Both the position numbers and the translations under genes were made by a program. Under the pieces are notes generated by a model. The model searched no databases. It saw nothing but the letters and a program-made list of their open reading frames with translations, and was not told where the DNA came from. A stretch of 64,000 nt of DNA from Sphingomonas sp. CFBP 8760 (GTDB lineage Bacteria; Pseudomonadota; Alphaproteobacteria; Sphingomonadales; Sphingomonadaceae), in assembly GCF_014841615.1 (NCBI RefSeq), contig NZ_JACYUG010000001.1:124001-188000 (forward strand), given 5' to 3'. Of this stretch, positions 52,918-61,701 are shown piece after piece; the stretch's first letter is position 1; each line of letters starts with the position of its first letter.

Positions 52918-55836
52918 TCACTTCGCGACCGCCGCGGCTTCCTTCCCCTTCGGCAACACCGCCAGCGTCCAGTCCGTCTCCGGCCGCAGGTAGCGTGCCG
53001 CCAGCGCCTGGATGTCGCCCGGCGTCGTGCCCATCAGGTCGCTGCCCAGCGTACCGATCGCGCTCAGGCGGCGGGGGTCGACGGTGCCGCCGCCCATCTG
53101 CTGCATCCAGAACTGGCTGGAGGTGGAGGCGCGCATCAGTTGCTGGCCCATCGGCTTGATGGTGCGCTCCAGCTCGTCCGCACCGACCGGGTTCTTCGCC
53201 AGATCGGCCGCGATCTCACGCGACAGGCGGAAGAACAGGCCGACATTCTCGGGCGCGACCTGCCCGATCGCGACCAGCCGGCCGCCGTTGGTCGATCCCA
53301 TCGGCCACTGGCTCTGCACCGAGGGGCTGTAGCTGGCGCCCGATGCCTGACGCAGCCGCTCGAACAAGCGGTCGGAGAACAGTTGCGCCAGCACGTCGAG
53401 CTGGCGGCTGGTGCGGATTTCCGCGACGCCGCCTGCGGTCGGCCATGCGATCACCGCCGCCGCCTGCGTATCCGCGCCGTCATGGGTGCGGATCACCGGG
53501 GTTGCGACATGCGCGGGGAAGCGCATTGCTGGGGCGGGCGGCAAATTGCCGTCACGCGGTTTCATGGCGCCGAACGTCGCGGCGACCGCGGCGATCGCTT
53601 CGTCGGTCTTCACATCGCCGAACACCATCACTTCGACCGGGCCGGTGGCGAGCAGCGGCTGCCACAGCTTGCGGAAGTTCTTCGGATTCAGCTCGCCGAT
53701 CTGTTGCGGGGTCGGTGTGGTGAAGCGGGGATCGCCGTCACGCAGCAACCCTTCCAGATCGCGACCGAGCACGCCAGAGGGAGAAGCCGAGAAGCCCGCC
53801 TGCGCCGCCAAGGCCCCGGCCCGCGCCCGCGCGATCGGTGCAGGGTCCCAACCGGGAAAGGCCAGCTTGGCGGCCATCAGCTTCAGCTGGTCCTTGTAAT
53901 CCGCCGGCGAAGTCATCGCACCCAGCAGGAACGCATCGTCATCGATCCCGAAATCGAGTCCGATGCGCCGCCCGGCCGACAGCGTCTCCAGATCGCCCTG
54001 ATCCAGCTTGCCGACACCGCTGGCCACCAGCGCGTTGTCAGCGGCCCAGGCCGGGGTCGGCCGGTCGGCCGGCAGCGCGCCGTACCCGCCGCCGAAGCGG
54101 GTGCGAACATAGACCCGCCCCGTCTCCGACGGATTGGAGAAGACGAGCAGCCGCACCCCGTTGGCGAAGGTGACGCGTTCCAGCCCGATCCCCGCCATCG
54201 TCGTACGGCCGGTCACGGCGCCGGGCTGGCCGAGCGACGGCAGGCTGGAGAAATCGACCGCCGCCTGCACCCGCCGCTTGCCGGCCAGGCCGGTCACGTC
54301 CGCCTTCAGCGCGGCATCCAGCTTCGCCGCGACCCCGGTTTCGGGCGTCGGCGTGTTGACGATCGCGCGGGTGGCATCCCCCTGGAAGATGCGGCGGGTG
54401 GACGCCAGCACGGTATCGGGGGTGAACATCCCCTTGGTCCGCGCATCCTTGAAGATCGCATAGGAGGTGGCGGGCGCAGTCACCGTCTCGCGGATGTCCA
54501 GCGCCTCGGCCATGTCGTCGGCCTGCTTGCCGCCCGCCTCGACGCGTGAGGTTTCGACGACGGTGCGCAGGATGGTGTCGTAATCCGCCAGTTCGCGGTC
54601 GATCTCGCCCTGCGTCGGCGGCTTGGCGAGCGCATCGGCGACGACCGCGCGCACCTCGCGCAACGCGGCATCCCATTGGTTGCCGACCGGCACGATGGTG
54701 GTGAAGGTACCGTTGGCGGAGCGTTCCTGATCGTCCAGCGAGATCGACGCCTGGAGGAAGGGCGCACCGCCTCGCGCGCGTGTCTCCAGCCGGCGGCTGA
54801 CGACACGGGTGGCGATCGTGTCGACCATCCGCTTCTGGTTGAAGACGATCGTATCGGCATTGAACTGCCACGGCCGCAGCACCGCCATCGCGACGACGGA
54901 GGGTAATCCCGGCTCGACGATCGTGGCGGTGGCGGGTTTGGCGGGATCGGGCTTGCCGAAATCGGGATCGGCGGGATCGGGGCCGATCGGCCGCCAGCCG
55001 GCGAAATGCTTGACGACGAGGCGCGACAACAGTGCCGGGTCCATGTCACCGGAGATGATGACGACCGCCCGGCTCGGGCGATACCAGCGATCGTGGAACG
55101 CCTTCATGGCGGTGCCGTTGGCGGCCAGCAGCGTCTTTTCGGTGCCGATCGGTGACCGTTCCGCCAGCCGCTGCCCGGCGAAGAACGTCTCGCGCAGCGC
55201 ATCCTGGAAACGGACCTGCGGGCCGGGCTGTTCGCGGCGCTCCGCCAGCACGATCGGCCGTTCGGCATCGACCGAGGCGTCGGTCATCACCGGTGCCGCC
55301 ATCATGCCCGACAGGATGTGAAGCGACTCGTCGATCCCCGCCTCGGTCGCGGAGGGCAGGTCGAGCTTGTACAGCGTCTGGGTGGGCGTGGTCTGCGCGT
55401 TGGAGTCCGACCCGAAGGTCGCGCCCAGCCGCTGCCACACCCGCTTCGCCTCGCCATCCGGGACATAGGCCGATGACCGGAAGCTCAGATGCTCGATAAA
55501 ATGCGCATAGCCGCGCTCGGCATCCGTCTCGTGCAGCGAGCCGACATCCATCGCGACCCGTACCGACACCTGCCCCGGCGGCACGCCGTTGCGCCGCACC
55601 GCGAAGCGCAGGCCGTTGGGCAGGGTGCCGAAACTCCACGCCGGATCGGGGGCGATGTCGCTGCCCTTGTACAGCCAGGCGGTCGTATCGACGGCGACCG
55701 GCGCAGGCGCAGGCGCGGGCGTCGCCACCGGGACCGGCCGGGGTCGTGCGGCGCGCTGCTGGGCAACCAGCGGCGACGTCGAGACGAGGAGGAAGGGCAG
55801 GATGGAAGCGCGGAACGCGCGCGACAGGGACGTCAT
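52918..55836 (-). CDS. M16 family zinc peptidase (insulinase/pitrilysin type)
   Basis: A 972-aa protein with a Sec-type signal (about 1-26, LVSTSPLVAQQ) followed by a Pro/Ala-rich linker. The first M16 domain (about 70-290) has the inverted zinc motif H112-F-I-E115-H116 (HFIEHLSF). Further M16-type domains follow (the second half starts near residue 510 and contains GGYGALPADRPTP). The export signal predicts a periplasmic or outer-membrane-side protease. Start ATG 55836 is preferred to the in-frame ATG 55845 three codons earlier. No partner M16B gene is adjacent, so a single-chain four-domain enzyme is likely. Confidence 0.92.
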   Translation of the reverse strand: MTSLSRAFRASILPFLLVSTSPLVAQQRAARPRPVPVATPAPAPAPVAVDTTAWLYKGSDIAPDPAWSFGTLPNGLRFAVRRNGVPPGQVSVRVAMDVGSLHETDAERGYAHFIEHLSFRSSAYVPDGEAKRVWQRLGATFGSDSNAQTTPTQTLYKLDLPSATEAGIDESLHILSGMMAAPVMTDASVDAERPIVLAERREQPGPQVRFQDALRETFFAGQRLAERSPIGTEKTLLAANGTAMKAFHDRWYRPSRAVVIISGDMDPALLSRLVVKHFAGWRPIGPDPADPDFGKPDPAKPATATIVEPGLPSVVAMAVLRPWQFNADTIVFNQKRMVDTIATRVVSRRLETRARGGAPFLQASISLDDQERSANGTFTTIVPVGNQWDAALREVRAVVADALAKPPTQGEIDRELADYDTILRTVVETSRVEAGGKQADDMAEALDIRETVTAPATSYAIFKDARTKGMFTPDTVLASTRRIFQGDATRAIVNTPTPETGVAAKLDAALKADVTGLAGKRRVQAAVDFSSLPSLGQPGAVTGRTTMAGIGLERVTFANGVRLLVFSNPSETGRVYVRTRFGGGYGALPADRPTPAWAADNALVASGVGKLDQGDLETLSAGRRIGLDFGIDDDAFLLGAMTSPADYKDQLKLMAAKLAFPGWDPAPIARARAGALAAQAGFSASPSGVLGRDLEGLLRDGDPRFTTPTPQQIGELNPKNFRKLWQPLLATGPVEVMVFGDVKTDEAIAAVAATFGAMKPRDGNLPPAPAMRFPAHVATPVIRTHDGADTQAAAVIAWPTAGGVAEIRTSRQLDVLAQLFSDRLFERLRQASGASYSPSVQSQWPMGSTNGGRLVAIGQVAPENVGLFFRLSREIAADLAKNPVGADELERTIKPMGQQLMRASTSSQFWMQQMGGGTVDPRRLSAIGTLGSDLMGTTPGDIQALAARYLRPETDWTLAVLPKGKEAAAVAK

Positions 55837-55950
55837 GCCCGCCATCTAGCGATGCCGGGACGATCCCGCCATGACCTGTCGCGATTTCCACGACAGGATA
55901 CGTATCGTTTCGGCCTGCGACGGGTTGATCCCCTGCCCCGGCCGGGCCAC

Positions 55951-56532
55951 ATGCCCGATATGCTGATCGAGACAGAATCCACGCCGAACCCGGCAACGCT
56001 GAAATTCCTGCCCGGCCGCCAGGTGATGGATGCCGGCACCCGCGACTTCGCCACGCCCGAGGAGGCGGAGGCCAGCCCGCTGGCCGAAGCGCTGTTCGGG
56101 CTGGGCGACGTGACCGGCGTGTTCTTCGGCCGTGACTTCGTATCGGTCACGGTCGCGCCGGGGATCGACTGGCGCGACGTGAAGCCCGACGTGCTGTCGA
56201 TCCTGCTCGATCATTTCACCGCCCACATGCCGCTGTTCCGAGGCCCCTCCGCCGGCTTCTCGGTTCCGGCCGAGGAGGAGGCGTTCGCCGACGATCCCGC
56301 CGATGCGGAGATCGTGGCGCAGATCCGCGAACTCATCGAAACGCGGGTGCGCCCGGCGGTGGCGAACGACGGCGGCGACATCGTCTATCGCGGCTTCGAC
56401 AAGGGCAAGGTGTTCCTGCGGATGCAGGGCGCCTGCGCGGGTTGCCCGTCGTCCAGTGCGACGCTGAAGAACGGCATCGAGCAGTTGCTGCGCCATTACG
56501 TTCCCGAAGTCACCGAAGTAAGGGCCGTCTGA
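55951..56532 (+). CDS. NfuA/NifU-type Fe-S cluster protein
   Basis: A 193-aa cluster carrier. The N-terminal Nfu_N domain (about 4-95) has ESTPNPATLKFLPGR and SPLAEALFGLGDVTGVFFG. The C-terminal NifU-like domain has GACAGCPSSSATLKNGIE with the CxxC ligands C162 and C165 (counting from ATG 55951). It delivers 4Fe-4S or 2Fe-2S clusters to apoproteins. The next ATG at 55960 would shorten it by three residues and is an alternative. Its stop overlaps the nitroreductase start (TGATG). Confidence 0.93.
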   Translation: MPDMLIETESTPNPATLKFLPGRQVMDAGTRDFATPEEAEASPLAEALFGLGDVTGVFFGRDFVSVTVAPGIDWRDVKPDVLSILLDHFTAHMPLFRGPSAGFSVPAEEEAFADDPADAEIVAQIRELIETRVRPAVANDGGDIVYRGFDKGKVFLRMQGACAGCPSSSATLKNGIEQLLRHYVPEVTEVRAV

Positions 56533-57122
56533 TGACCGCGATCGATCCCGCCGCCATCGCCCAGTTGTTCACCGAGGCGCGCACCTTCAACCACTATACC
56601 GACGAACCGGTATCGGACGCCGATCTGCACGCGATCTGGGACCTGATGAAGATGGGGCCGACCAGCGCCAACCAGCTTCCCGCCCGCCTCGTCTGGTGTA
56701 CCAGTGCCGAGGCGAAGGAAAAGCTGGCCGCCTGCGCCAGCGACACCAATGCCGACAAGATCCGCCAGGCGCCGGTCGCGGTCATCATCGCGATGGATCA
56801 CGAGTTCCACGAGCATCTGCCGGAGCTGTTCCCGCATACCGATGCGAAGAGCTGGTTCGACGGCAATGCCGAGCTGCGCGCCGCCTCCGCGTTTCGCAAC
56901 TCGACGTTGCAGGGCGCCTATCTTATCATGGCGGCGCGGGCGCTGGGGCTGGATACCGGGCCGATGTCCGGGTTCGATGCGGGTGCGGTCGACAAGGCGT
57001 TCTTCAGCGACCAGCCGGCGGTGAAGACCAATTTCATCGCCACGCTGGGCCATGGCGACCGTGCGACGCTGCAAGGCCGCTCGCCGCGCCCCGCGTTCGA
57101 CCGGTTCAACACGATCGCCTGA
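56532..57122 (+). CDS. Nitroreductase family protein (RutE/malonic semialdehyde reductase-like)
   Basis: A 196-aa FMN-dependent oxidoreductase. The FMN-binding segment MKMGPTSANQLPAR (the Met-Gly-Pro-Thr-Ser-Ala-Asn motif) and the later ALGLDTGPMSGFD segment are those of the malonic semialdehyde reductase RutE group. NFIATLGHGD near the C-terminus is also characteristic. No pyrimidine-degrading rut genes are nearby, so the physiological substrate is open. The gene is coupled to nfu upstream (TGATG) and is followed by tsaB with 20 bases between. Confidence 0.88.
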   Translation: MTAIDPAAIAQLFTEARTFNHYTDEPVSDADLHAIWDLMKMGPTSANQLPARLVWCTSAEAKEKLAACASDTNADKIRQAPVAVIIAMDHEFHEHLPELFPHTDAKSWFDGNAELRAASAFRNSTLQGAYLIMAARALGLDTGPMSGFDAGAVDKAFFSDQPAVKTNFIATLGHGDRATLQGRSPRPAFDRFNTIA

Positions 57123-57142
57123 ACGGCCGCGAAGGAAGCGCC

Positions 57143-57754
57143 GTGCAGGCCGACACGCTGGTCATCGAGACCGCCACCGCCGCCTGTTCGGTCGCATTGC
57201 TTGCTGGCGGGCAGGTGATCGAGGCACGATACGAGGAGATCGGACGGGGCCATGCCGAACGGCTGGTGCCGATGATCGCCGAACTGTCGGGTGGCGGCCG
57301 CGCCCCGCGCATCCTGGTCGATGTGGGACCGGGCAGCTTCACCGGTGTACGCGTCGGTATCGCCGCGGCACGCGGACTGGCGCTGGGCTGGGGCAGCGAG
57401 GTGCGAGGTTTCTCGTCGCTGGCGCTGGTCGCCGCCGCCGCACTTGCCCGCCGACCGTCGCCGCGAATCGCTGCGCTGCTCGAAGCCGGTCATGGCGAGG
57501 TCTTCATGCAGATGTTCGATGCCGCCCTGACCCCGCTTGGCGAGGTGGTTTCGCTGCCCCCCGCCGCCGCGGCGGCGGCGCTGGCGGGTCATCCGGCGGT
57601 GGGCAGCGGCGTGCGCCGGCTGGCCGGGATGGCGAACAATCTGACCGATGCGCTGCCCGACGCGCGCGACCTGCCGCTGCTGCCGACGCTGCTGGCCGAC
57701 CTTGACCCGCGCCCGCTCTACGGCCGCGCGCCCGATGCGAAGCTGCCCGGCTGA
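57143..57754 (+). CDS. tsaB: tRNA threonylcarbamoyladenosine biosynthesis protein TsaB
   Basis: TsaB (YeaZ) works with TsaD and TsaE in forming the t6A37 modification of ANN-decoding tRNAs. The 203-aa protein has an ASKHA-type fold opening LVIETATAACSVAL, then GRGHAERLVPMIAEL and the family motif VDVGPGSFTGVRVGIAAARG. The start is GTG 57143 with GAAGGAAG as ribosome-binding site. The stop overlaps the rimI start (TGATG), a frequent tsaB-rimI pairing. TsaD and TsaE are not in the window. Confidence 0.92.
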   Translation: MQADTLVIETATAACSVALLAGGQVIEARYEEIGRGHAERLVPMIAELSGGGRAPRILVDVGPGSFTGVRVGIAAARGLALGWGSEVRGFSSLALVAAAALARRPSPRIAALLEAGHGEVFMQMFDAALTPLGEVVSLPPAAAAAALAGHPAVGSGVRRLAGMANNLTDALPDARDLPLLPTLLADLDPRPLYGRAPDAKLPG

Positions 57755-58230
57755 TGGCGACCCGGCTGATCACGCTGCGCCAGGGCGATGCCCGCGATGC
57801 CGGCATCGTCGATGCGCTGATGGCGGCGGCATTCGATCCCCGTTTCGGCGAGGCGTGGACGCGCAGCCAGTGTCTGGGCGTATTGGCGATGCCGGGCGTA
57901 CGGCTGTTGCTGGCGACGGTCGATGACGAGCCGGCCGGCTTCTCGCTGACCCGCGCGATCGCGGGTGAGGCGGAGTTGCTGCTGCTCGCGGTGGCGCCAC
58001 CGTTCCGGCGCACCGGCGTCGGCCGGGCGTTGATGGACGCAGTGGTCGCGGATTGCCGGATGCAGGACGTCACCATTCTGCACCTGGAGGTGCGCGCCGA
58101 TAACGACGCGCTGTACCTTTACCGCGCCACCGGTTTCGCCAAGGTCGGCGAACGGCGCGGCTATTATCGCGGTCGCGACGGCCGGCAATATGACGCGCAC
58201 ACCTATTCGCTGGCGCTGGGATCAACCTGA
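57754..58230 (+). CDS. rimI: GNAT N-acetyltransferase (RimI-like)
   Basis: RimI acetylates the N-terminal alanine of ribosomal protein S18 and related proteins. The 158-aa GNAT protein has the acetyl-CoA loop LLLLAVAPPFRRTGVGRAL (the R-R-T-G-V-G pattern), then DAVVADCRMQDVTILHLEV and the C-terminal ALYLYRATGFAKVGERRGYY, with the tyrosine typical of RimI. Pairing with tsaB supports the specific name over a generic GNAT. The start is ATG 57754. Confidence 0.88.
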   Translation: MATRLITLRQGDARDAGIVDALMAAAFDPRFGEAWTRSQCLGVLAMPGVRLLLATVDDEPAGFSLTRAIAGEAELLLLAVAPPFRRTGVGRALMDAVVADCRMQDVTILHLEVRADNDALYLYRATGFAKVGERRGYYRGRDGRQYDAHTYSLALGST

Positions 58231-58309
58231 TCGGCTTGTTGCGAGTCGGTATCTCTTTTCGCAACAAGCGTTCCGGCCTACAGGAACGGTATCGAAGGGA
58301 TTTCACGAC

Positions 58310-58732
58310 ATGCCGCGCAATATCGATCTGGAAGCACTCTGCCACGAAAAAGGGCTGCGCATCACCGAGCAGCGCCGGGTTATCGCGCGCGTCCTGTCGG
58401 AGGCGGAGGATCACCCCGACGTTGAAAAGGTGTACGAACGCGCCTCCGCGATCGACAAGGGCATCTCGATTGCCACCGTCTATCGCACCGTCCGCCTGTT
58501 CGAGGAGGCGGGTATCCTCGATCGCCATGATTTCGGCGATGGCCGCGCCCGGTACGAACCCTCGCCAGAGGCGCATCACGATCACCTGATCGATGTCGAG
58601 ACCGGTCGTGTGCTCGAATTCGTCGATCCGGAACTGGAACAGCTGCAAAAGGCAATCGCCGAGCGGCTGGGCTTCCGGCTGGTCGATCACCGGATGGAAC
58701 TCTACGGCGTCAGCCTCGACCGCAAGAACTGA
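58310..58732 (+). CDS. fur: Fur family transcriptional regulator
   Basis: A 140-aa metal-responsive repressor. The winged helix (about 8-75) has CHEKGLRITEQRRVIARVL and DKGISIATVYRTVRLFEEAGIL. The metal/dimer domain has HHDH at 89-92. The usual Cys-x2-Cys (HHDHLICxxC) is replaced by D95 and T98 in HHDHLIDVETGRVLEF, a form known from alphaproteobacterial Fur/Mur, so no structural zinc of that type is expected. The start ATG 58310 is chosen because the in-frame residues upstream (to 58190) overlap rimI. Iron versus manganese sensing is not decided. Confidence 0.87.
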   Translation: MPRNIDLEALCHEKGLRITEQRRVIARVLSEAEDHPDVEKVYERASAIDKGISIATVYRTVRLFEEAGILDRHDFGDGRARYEPSPEAHHDHLIDVETGRVLEFVDPELEQLQKAIAERLGFRLVDHRMELYGVSLDRKN

Positions 58733-58738
58733 CCGCAC

Positions 58739-59458
58739 GTGGGGGCGATCCGCGCCGGCCTCCGCCTGATCGCGCTGGCCGCCCTGCTGCTGACGTTGCT
58801 GCCGGTCCACGGGCTCTGGCGACTGGCGCGGCGGCCCTCCCCCTGGCCCCGGCGTTTTCTGGGCACATGCGCGCGGATCGTCGGTGCGCGGCCGGTGACA
58901 ATGGGCACCCCCCTGCCCCGCGACGTGGTGATCCTCGCCAATCATCTGTCATGGATCGATATCCTGTTGCTGGCCGGGTTCGCCAATGCGGTGTTCGTCG
59001 CCAAGGGCGAATTGCGTGCCGCCCCGCTGGTCGGCTGGCTGGCGGCGCTGAACGACACGATCTTCGTCGCGCGCGGTGAACGCATGGCGGTAGGCGCGCA
59101 AGTGAATGCGGTGCGCGCCGCGATCGGCCCACGCCCGGTGGCGATCTTTCCCGAAGGCACGACGGGCGACGGGATGACGCTGCTCCCGTTCAAGTCCGCG
59201 CTGCTCGCCGCGCTTGATCCCGCGCCGCCGGGGGTACGGGTGCAGCCGGTAGCGATCGATTACGGCGCGGCGACGCAGGAACTGGCGTGGACCGGCGGCG
59301 AGACGGGAGTGGCCCATGCGCTGCGCGTCCTGCGGCGGCCCGGCGGCTTCACCGCGCATCTCCGCTTCCTGCCGCCGATCGCGCCGGCTGGCCGCAAGGC
59401 GATCGCGGCGGCGGCGCAGCAGCAGATCGAGGCGGCATGGGTGCGCGACCGCGAATAG
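58739..59458 (+). CDS. 1-acyl-sn-glycerol-3-phosphate acyltransferase (PlsC-like)
   Basis: A 239-aa acyltransferase of the PlsC family that adds the second acyl chain in phosphatidic acid synthesis. One N-terminal hydrophobic segment (about 9-24) anchors it. The catalytic motif is NHLSWID (NHxxxxD form) near residue 68, and the FPEGTTGDG segment near 140 binds the glycerophosphate. The start is GTG 58739, six bases after the fur stop. A lyso-ornithine-lipid or other lysolipid acyltransferase activity is an alternative. Confidence 0.87.
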   Translation: MGAIRAGLRLIALAALLLTLLPVHGLWRLARRPSPWPRRFLGTCARIVGARPVTMGTPLPRDVVILANHLSWIDILLLAGFANAVFVAKGELRAAPLVGWLAALNDTIFVARGERMAVGAQVNAVRAAIGPRPVAIFPEGTTGDGMTLLPFKSALLAALDPAPPGVRVQPVAIDYGAATQELAWTGGETGVAHALRVLRRPGGFTAHLRFLPPIAPAGRKAIAAAAQQQIEAAWVRDRE

Positions 59459-59529
59459 GTCACGTGGAGACGCGGCGCCGACACCGCCGCCCCTCCCCTC
59501 GCCACGGGAATCTTGCTACGGGCACAGTC

Positions 59530-60861
59530 ATGAAGACCCCACCCAAGACCTTCCACGTCAAATCCTTCGGCTGCCAGATGAACGTCTATGACGGCGAGCG
59601 GATGGCGGAACTGATGGCGGCGCAGGGAATGACCGCGACAGCGGCGGGCGAGGCCGATCTGGTCGTGCTCAACACCTGCCACATCCGCGAACGCGCGACC
59701 GAGAAGGTCTATTCGGACATCGGCCGCCTCCGCAAGGATGCGCGCAAGGTCGGTCGCGATCCGATGATCGCGGTCGCCGGCTGCGTCGCGCAGGCGGAAG
59801 GCGCGGAGATCGTCGCCCGCGCCAAGGTGGATGTGGTGGTCGGGCCACAAGCCTATCACAACCTGCCCGGCCTCGTCGCGCAGGCCGCCGCCGGTGAGGC
59901 GGCGCTGGATACCGACATGCCGCTCGCGTCCAAGTTCGGCCGGCTGCCCGCGCGCCGCCGGGTCGGCCCGTCCGCCTTCCTGACCGTGCAGGAAGGGTGC
60001 GACAAGTTCTGCACTTATTGCGTCGTGCCCTATACGCGCGGCGCGGAAATCAGCCGGCCGTTCGCCGCGATCGTCGACGAGGCGCGCGCGCTGGTCGATG
60101 CCGGCGCGCGGGAGATCACGCTGCTCGGCCAGAACGTGAACGCCTGGACCGACGGTACCGAGGAGCACAACCGGCGCGGCCTGCACGACCTGATCCGCGA
60201 TCTGGACCGGATACCGGGGCTGTCGCGTATCCGCTATACCACCAGCCATCCCAACGACATGACGCAGGGGCTGATCGACGCGCACGGCGATGTCGAAAGC
60301 CTGATGCCGTTCCTGCACCTGCCGGTGCAGTCCGGCTCCACCCGCATCCTGAAGGCGATGAACCGCAGCCATGGCCGCGACGATTATCTCCGCCTGCTCG
60401 ACCGGGTGCGCGCGGCGCGACCCGATATCGCGCTGTCGGGCGATTTCATCGTAGGTTTCCCGCGGGAAACTTCCGACGATTTCGCCGACACGCTCAGCCT
60501 GGTCGACGCGGTCGGCTATGCCCAGGCATTCTCGTTCAAATATAGCCCCCGCCCCGGCACCCCTGCCGCCGACATGGACGACGAGGTGCCGGAAGCGGTG
60601 ATGGACGAACGGTTGCAGGCGTTGCAGGCCGCGCTCGGCCGCGATCAGCAGGCATTCAACCGCGCCAGCGTCGGGCGGACCTGCACGGTGCTGATCGAAC
60701 GGCCCGGCAAGCTGCCCGGCCAGATGCTCGGCAAATCGCCCTGGCTGCAATCGGTCCACCTGATGGGGGATCACGCGATCGGCGATCTGGTCGAGGTGGA
60801 ACTGACCGCCGCCGGGCCAGTGTCCCTGTCAGGGACGGCACGGCGATTGCTGGCCGCCTGA
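59530..60861 (+). CDS. miaB: tRNA-2-methylthio-N6-dimethylallyladenosine synthase MiaB
   Basis: MiaB is a radical-SAM methylthiotransferase acting on A37 of tRNAs. The 443-aa protein has the N-terminal cluster cysteines beginning with C15 ([11 protein letters not shown]), the [13 protein letters not shown] segment, and [11 protein letters not shown]. The radical-SAM motif C157-x3-C161-x2-C164 lies in [22 protein letters not shown] domain closes the protein ([21 protein letters not shown]). The start is ATG 59530, 71 bases after the acyltransferase stop. It opens the miaB-phoH-ybeY-corC arrangement conserved in proteobacteria. Confidence 0.96.
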   Translation: MKTPPKTFHVKSFGCQMNVYDGERMAELMAAQGMTATAAGEADLVVLNTCHIRERATEKVYSDIGRLRKDARKVGRDPMIAVAGCVAQAEGAEIVARAKVDVVVGPQAYHNLPGLVAQAAAGEAALDTDMPLASKFGRLPARRRVGPSAFLTVQEGCDKFCTYCVVPYTRGAEISRPFAAIVDEARALVDAGAREITLLGQNVNAWTDGTEEHNRRGLHDLIRDLDRIPGLSRIRYTTSHPNDMTQGLIDAHGDVESLMPFLHLPVQSGSTRILKAMNRSHGRDDYLRLLDRVRAARPDIALSGDFIVGFPRETSDDFADTLSLVDAVGYAQAFSFKYSPRPGTPAADMDDEVPEAVMDERLQALQAALGRDQQAFNRASVGRTCTVLIERPGKLPGQMLGKSPWLQSVHLMGDHAIGDLVEVELTAAGPVSLSGTARRLLAA

Positions 60862-60918
60862 GTCTTTAATCGGTCATCTCGATCGCCTAGGCATTGTCGA
60901 TAAAGGGAGAAATCGATC

Positions 60919-61602
60919 ATGACCACGTTTCGCACGCTGGCGCTCGGCGCCGTTGCCGTTGCCCTGTCGCTGACCAGCCTGCCGGCCGCCGCCACGACCT
61001 TCGAAGTGGTATCCGGCGCGCGCGCGGTGGCGCTCGGCAGCTTCGGCAACACGGTCGGGCAGAGCTTCACCGCGGTCGACAACAGCCTGACGTCGATCGG
61101 CTTCCAGTTCACGCGCGGCGCGAACGCGGCCGCCGTCAACTCCGCCTATACGCTCAACATCCTGTCGGGCGACGGCCTGTCCGGCACCTCTCTATACACC
61201 ACCAGCTTCGTCGTCTCGTCGACGCTTGCCCAGCGGACCTTCACCTTTGTCGACATCCTGCTGCCCAGCATCGCGGCGACGATCGGCAGCCGCTATACGG
61301 CGACGCTGAGCAGCACCAACATCCGCAATCTGGTGGGCATCGGGCCGACGGTGAACACATCTACCGGTGTGCAGTTGACGGGCGATGCCTATGCCGGCGG
61401 CACCGCCTACTTCACCGCCGTTCCCTATGCCGACTGCACGACCACCACGAACTGCGACTTCAATTTCCGCGTCAGCGGCACGATGGTCGCCGCGGTTCCG
61501 GAACCTGCCACTTGGGCGACGATGTTCCTCGGCCTGTCGCTCGGCGGGGTCGCGCTGCGCCGCCGCTCGCGCCGGTCGGCGACGGTTCGCGCCGCCGCCT
61601 GA
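60919..61602 (+). CDS. PEPxxWA-CTERM sorting domain-containing protein
   Basis: A 227-aa exported protein with a signal peptide (1-25, ending LTSLPAAA). The body is beta-rich and Thr/Ser/Gly-rich, without a recognised enzyme domain. The C-terminal sorting signal is VPEPATWATMFLGLSLGGVA followed by basic residues RRRSRRSA, the PEPxxWA-CTERM form known from sphingomonads, which is processed by an exosortase. Such proteins are cell-surface or extracellular. The ATG at 60919 has a GGGAG ribosome-binding site. It sits between miaB and phoH, a likely accessory insertion. Confidence 0.88.
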   Translation: MTTFRTLALGAVAVALSLTSLPAAATTFEVVSGARAVALGSFGNTVGQSFTAVDNSLTSIGFQFTRGANAAAVNSAYTLNILSGDGLSGTSLYTTSFVVSSTLAQRTFTFVDILLPSIAATIGSRYTATLSSTNIRNLVGIGPTVNTSTGVQLTGDAYAGGTAYFTAVPYADCTTTTNCDFNFRVSGTMVAAVPEPATWATMFLGLSLGGVALRRRSRRSATVRAAA

Positions 61603-61619
61603 CGAAATCCTGCGCCCGT

Positions 61620-61641
61620 ACCCGTCGCCCCGGCGGCGGGT
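61620..61641 (+). terminator. Terminator-like hairpin after the PEP-CTERM gene
   Basis: ACCCGTCGCC (61620-61629) pairs with GGCGGCGGGT (61632-61641), allowing one wobble pair, with a two-base loop. It lies 18 bases after the PEP-CTERM stop. A short, U-poor sequence follows, so strength is uncertain. Confidence 0.5.
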
Positions 61642-61701
61642 GCTTGCGCAACGCCGGGCGAGTGGCCACCTTTCGGGTCGTAACCCAACGGAAAGGACCG
61701 C

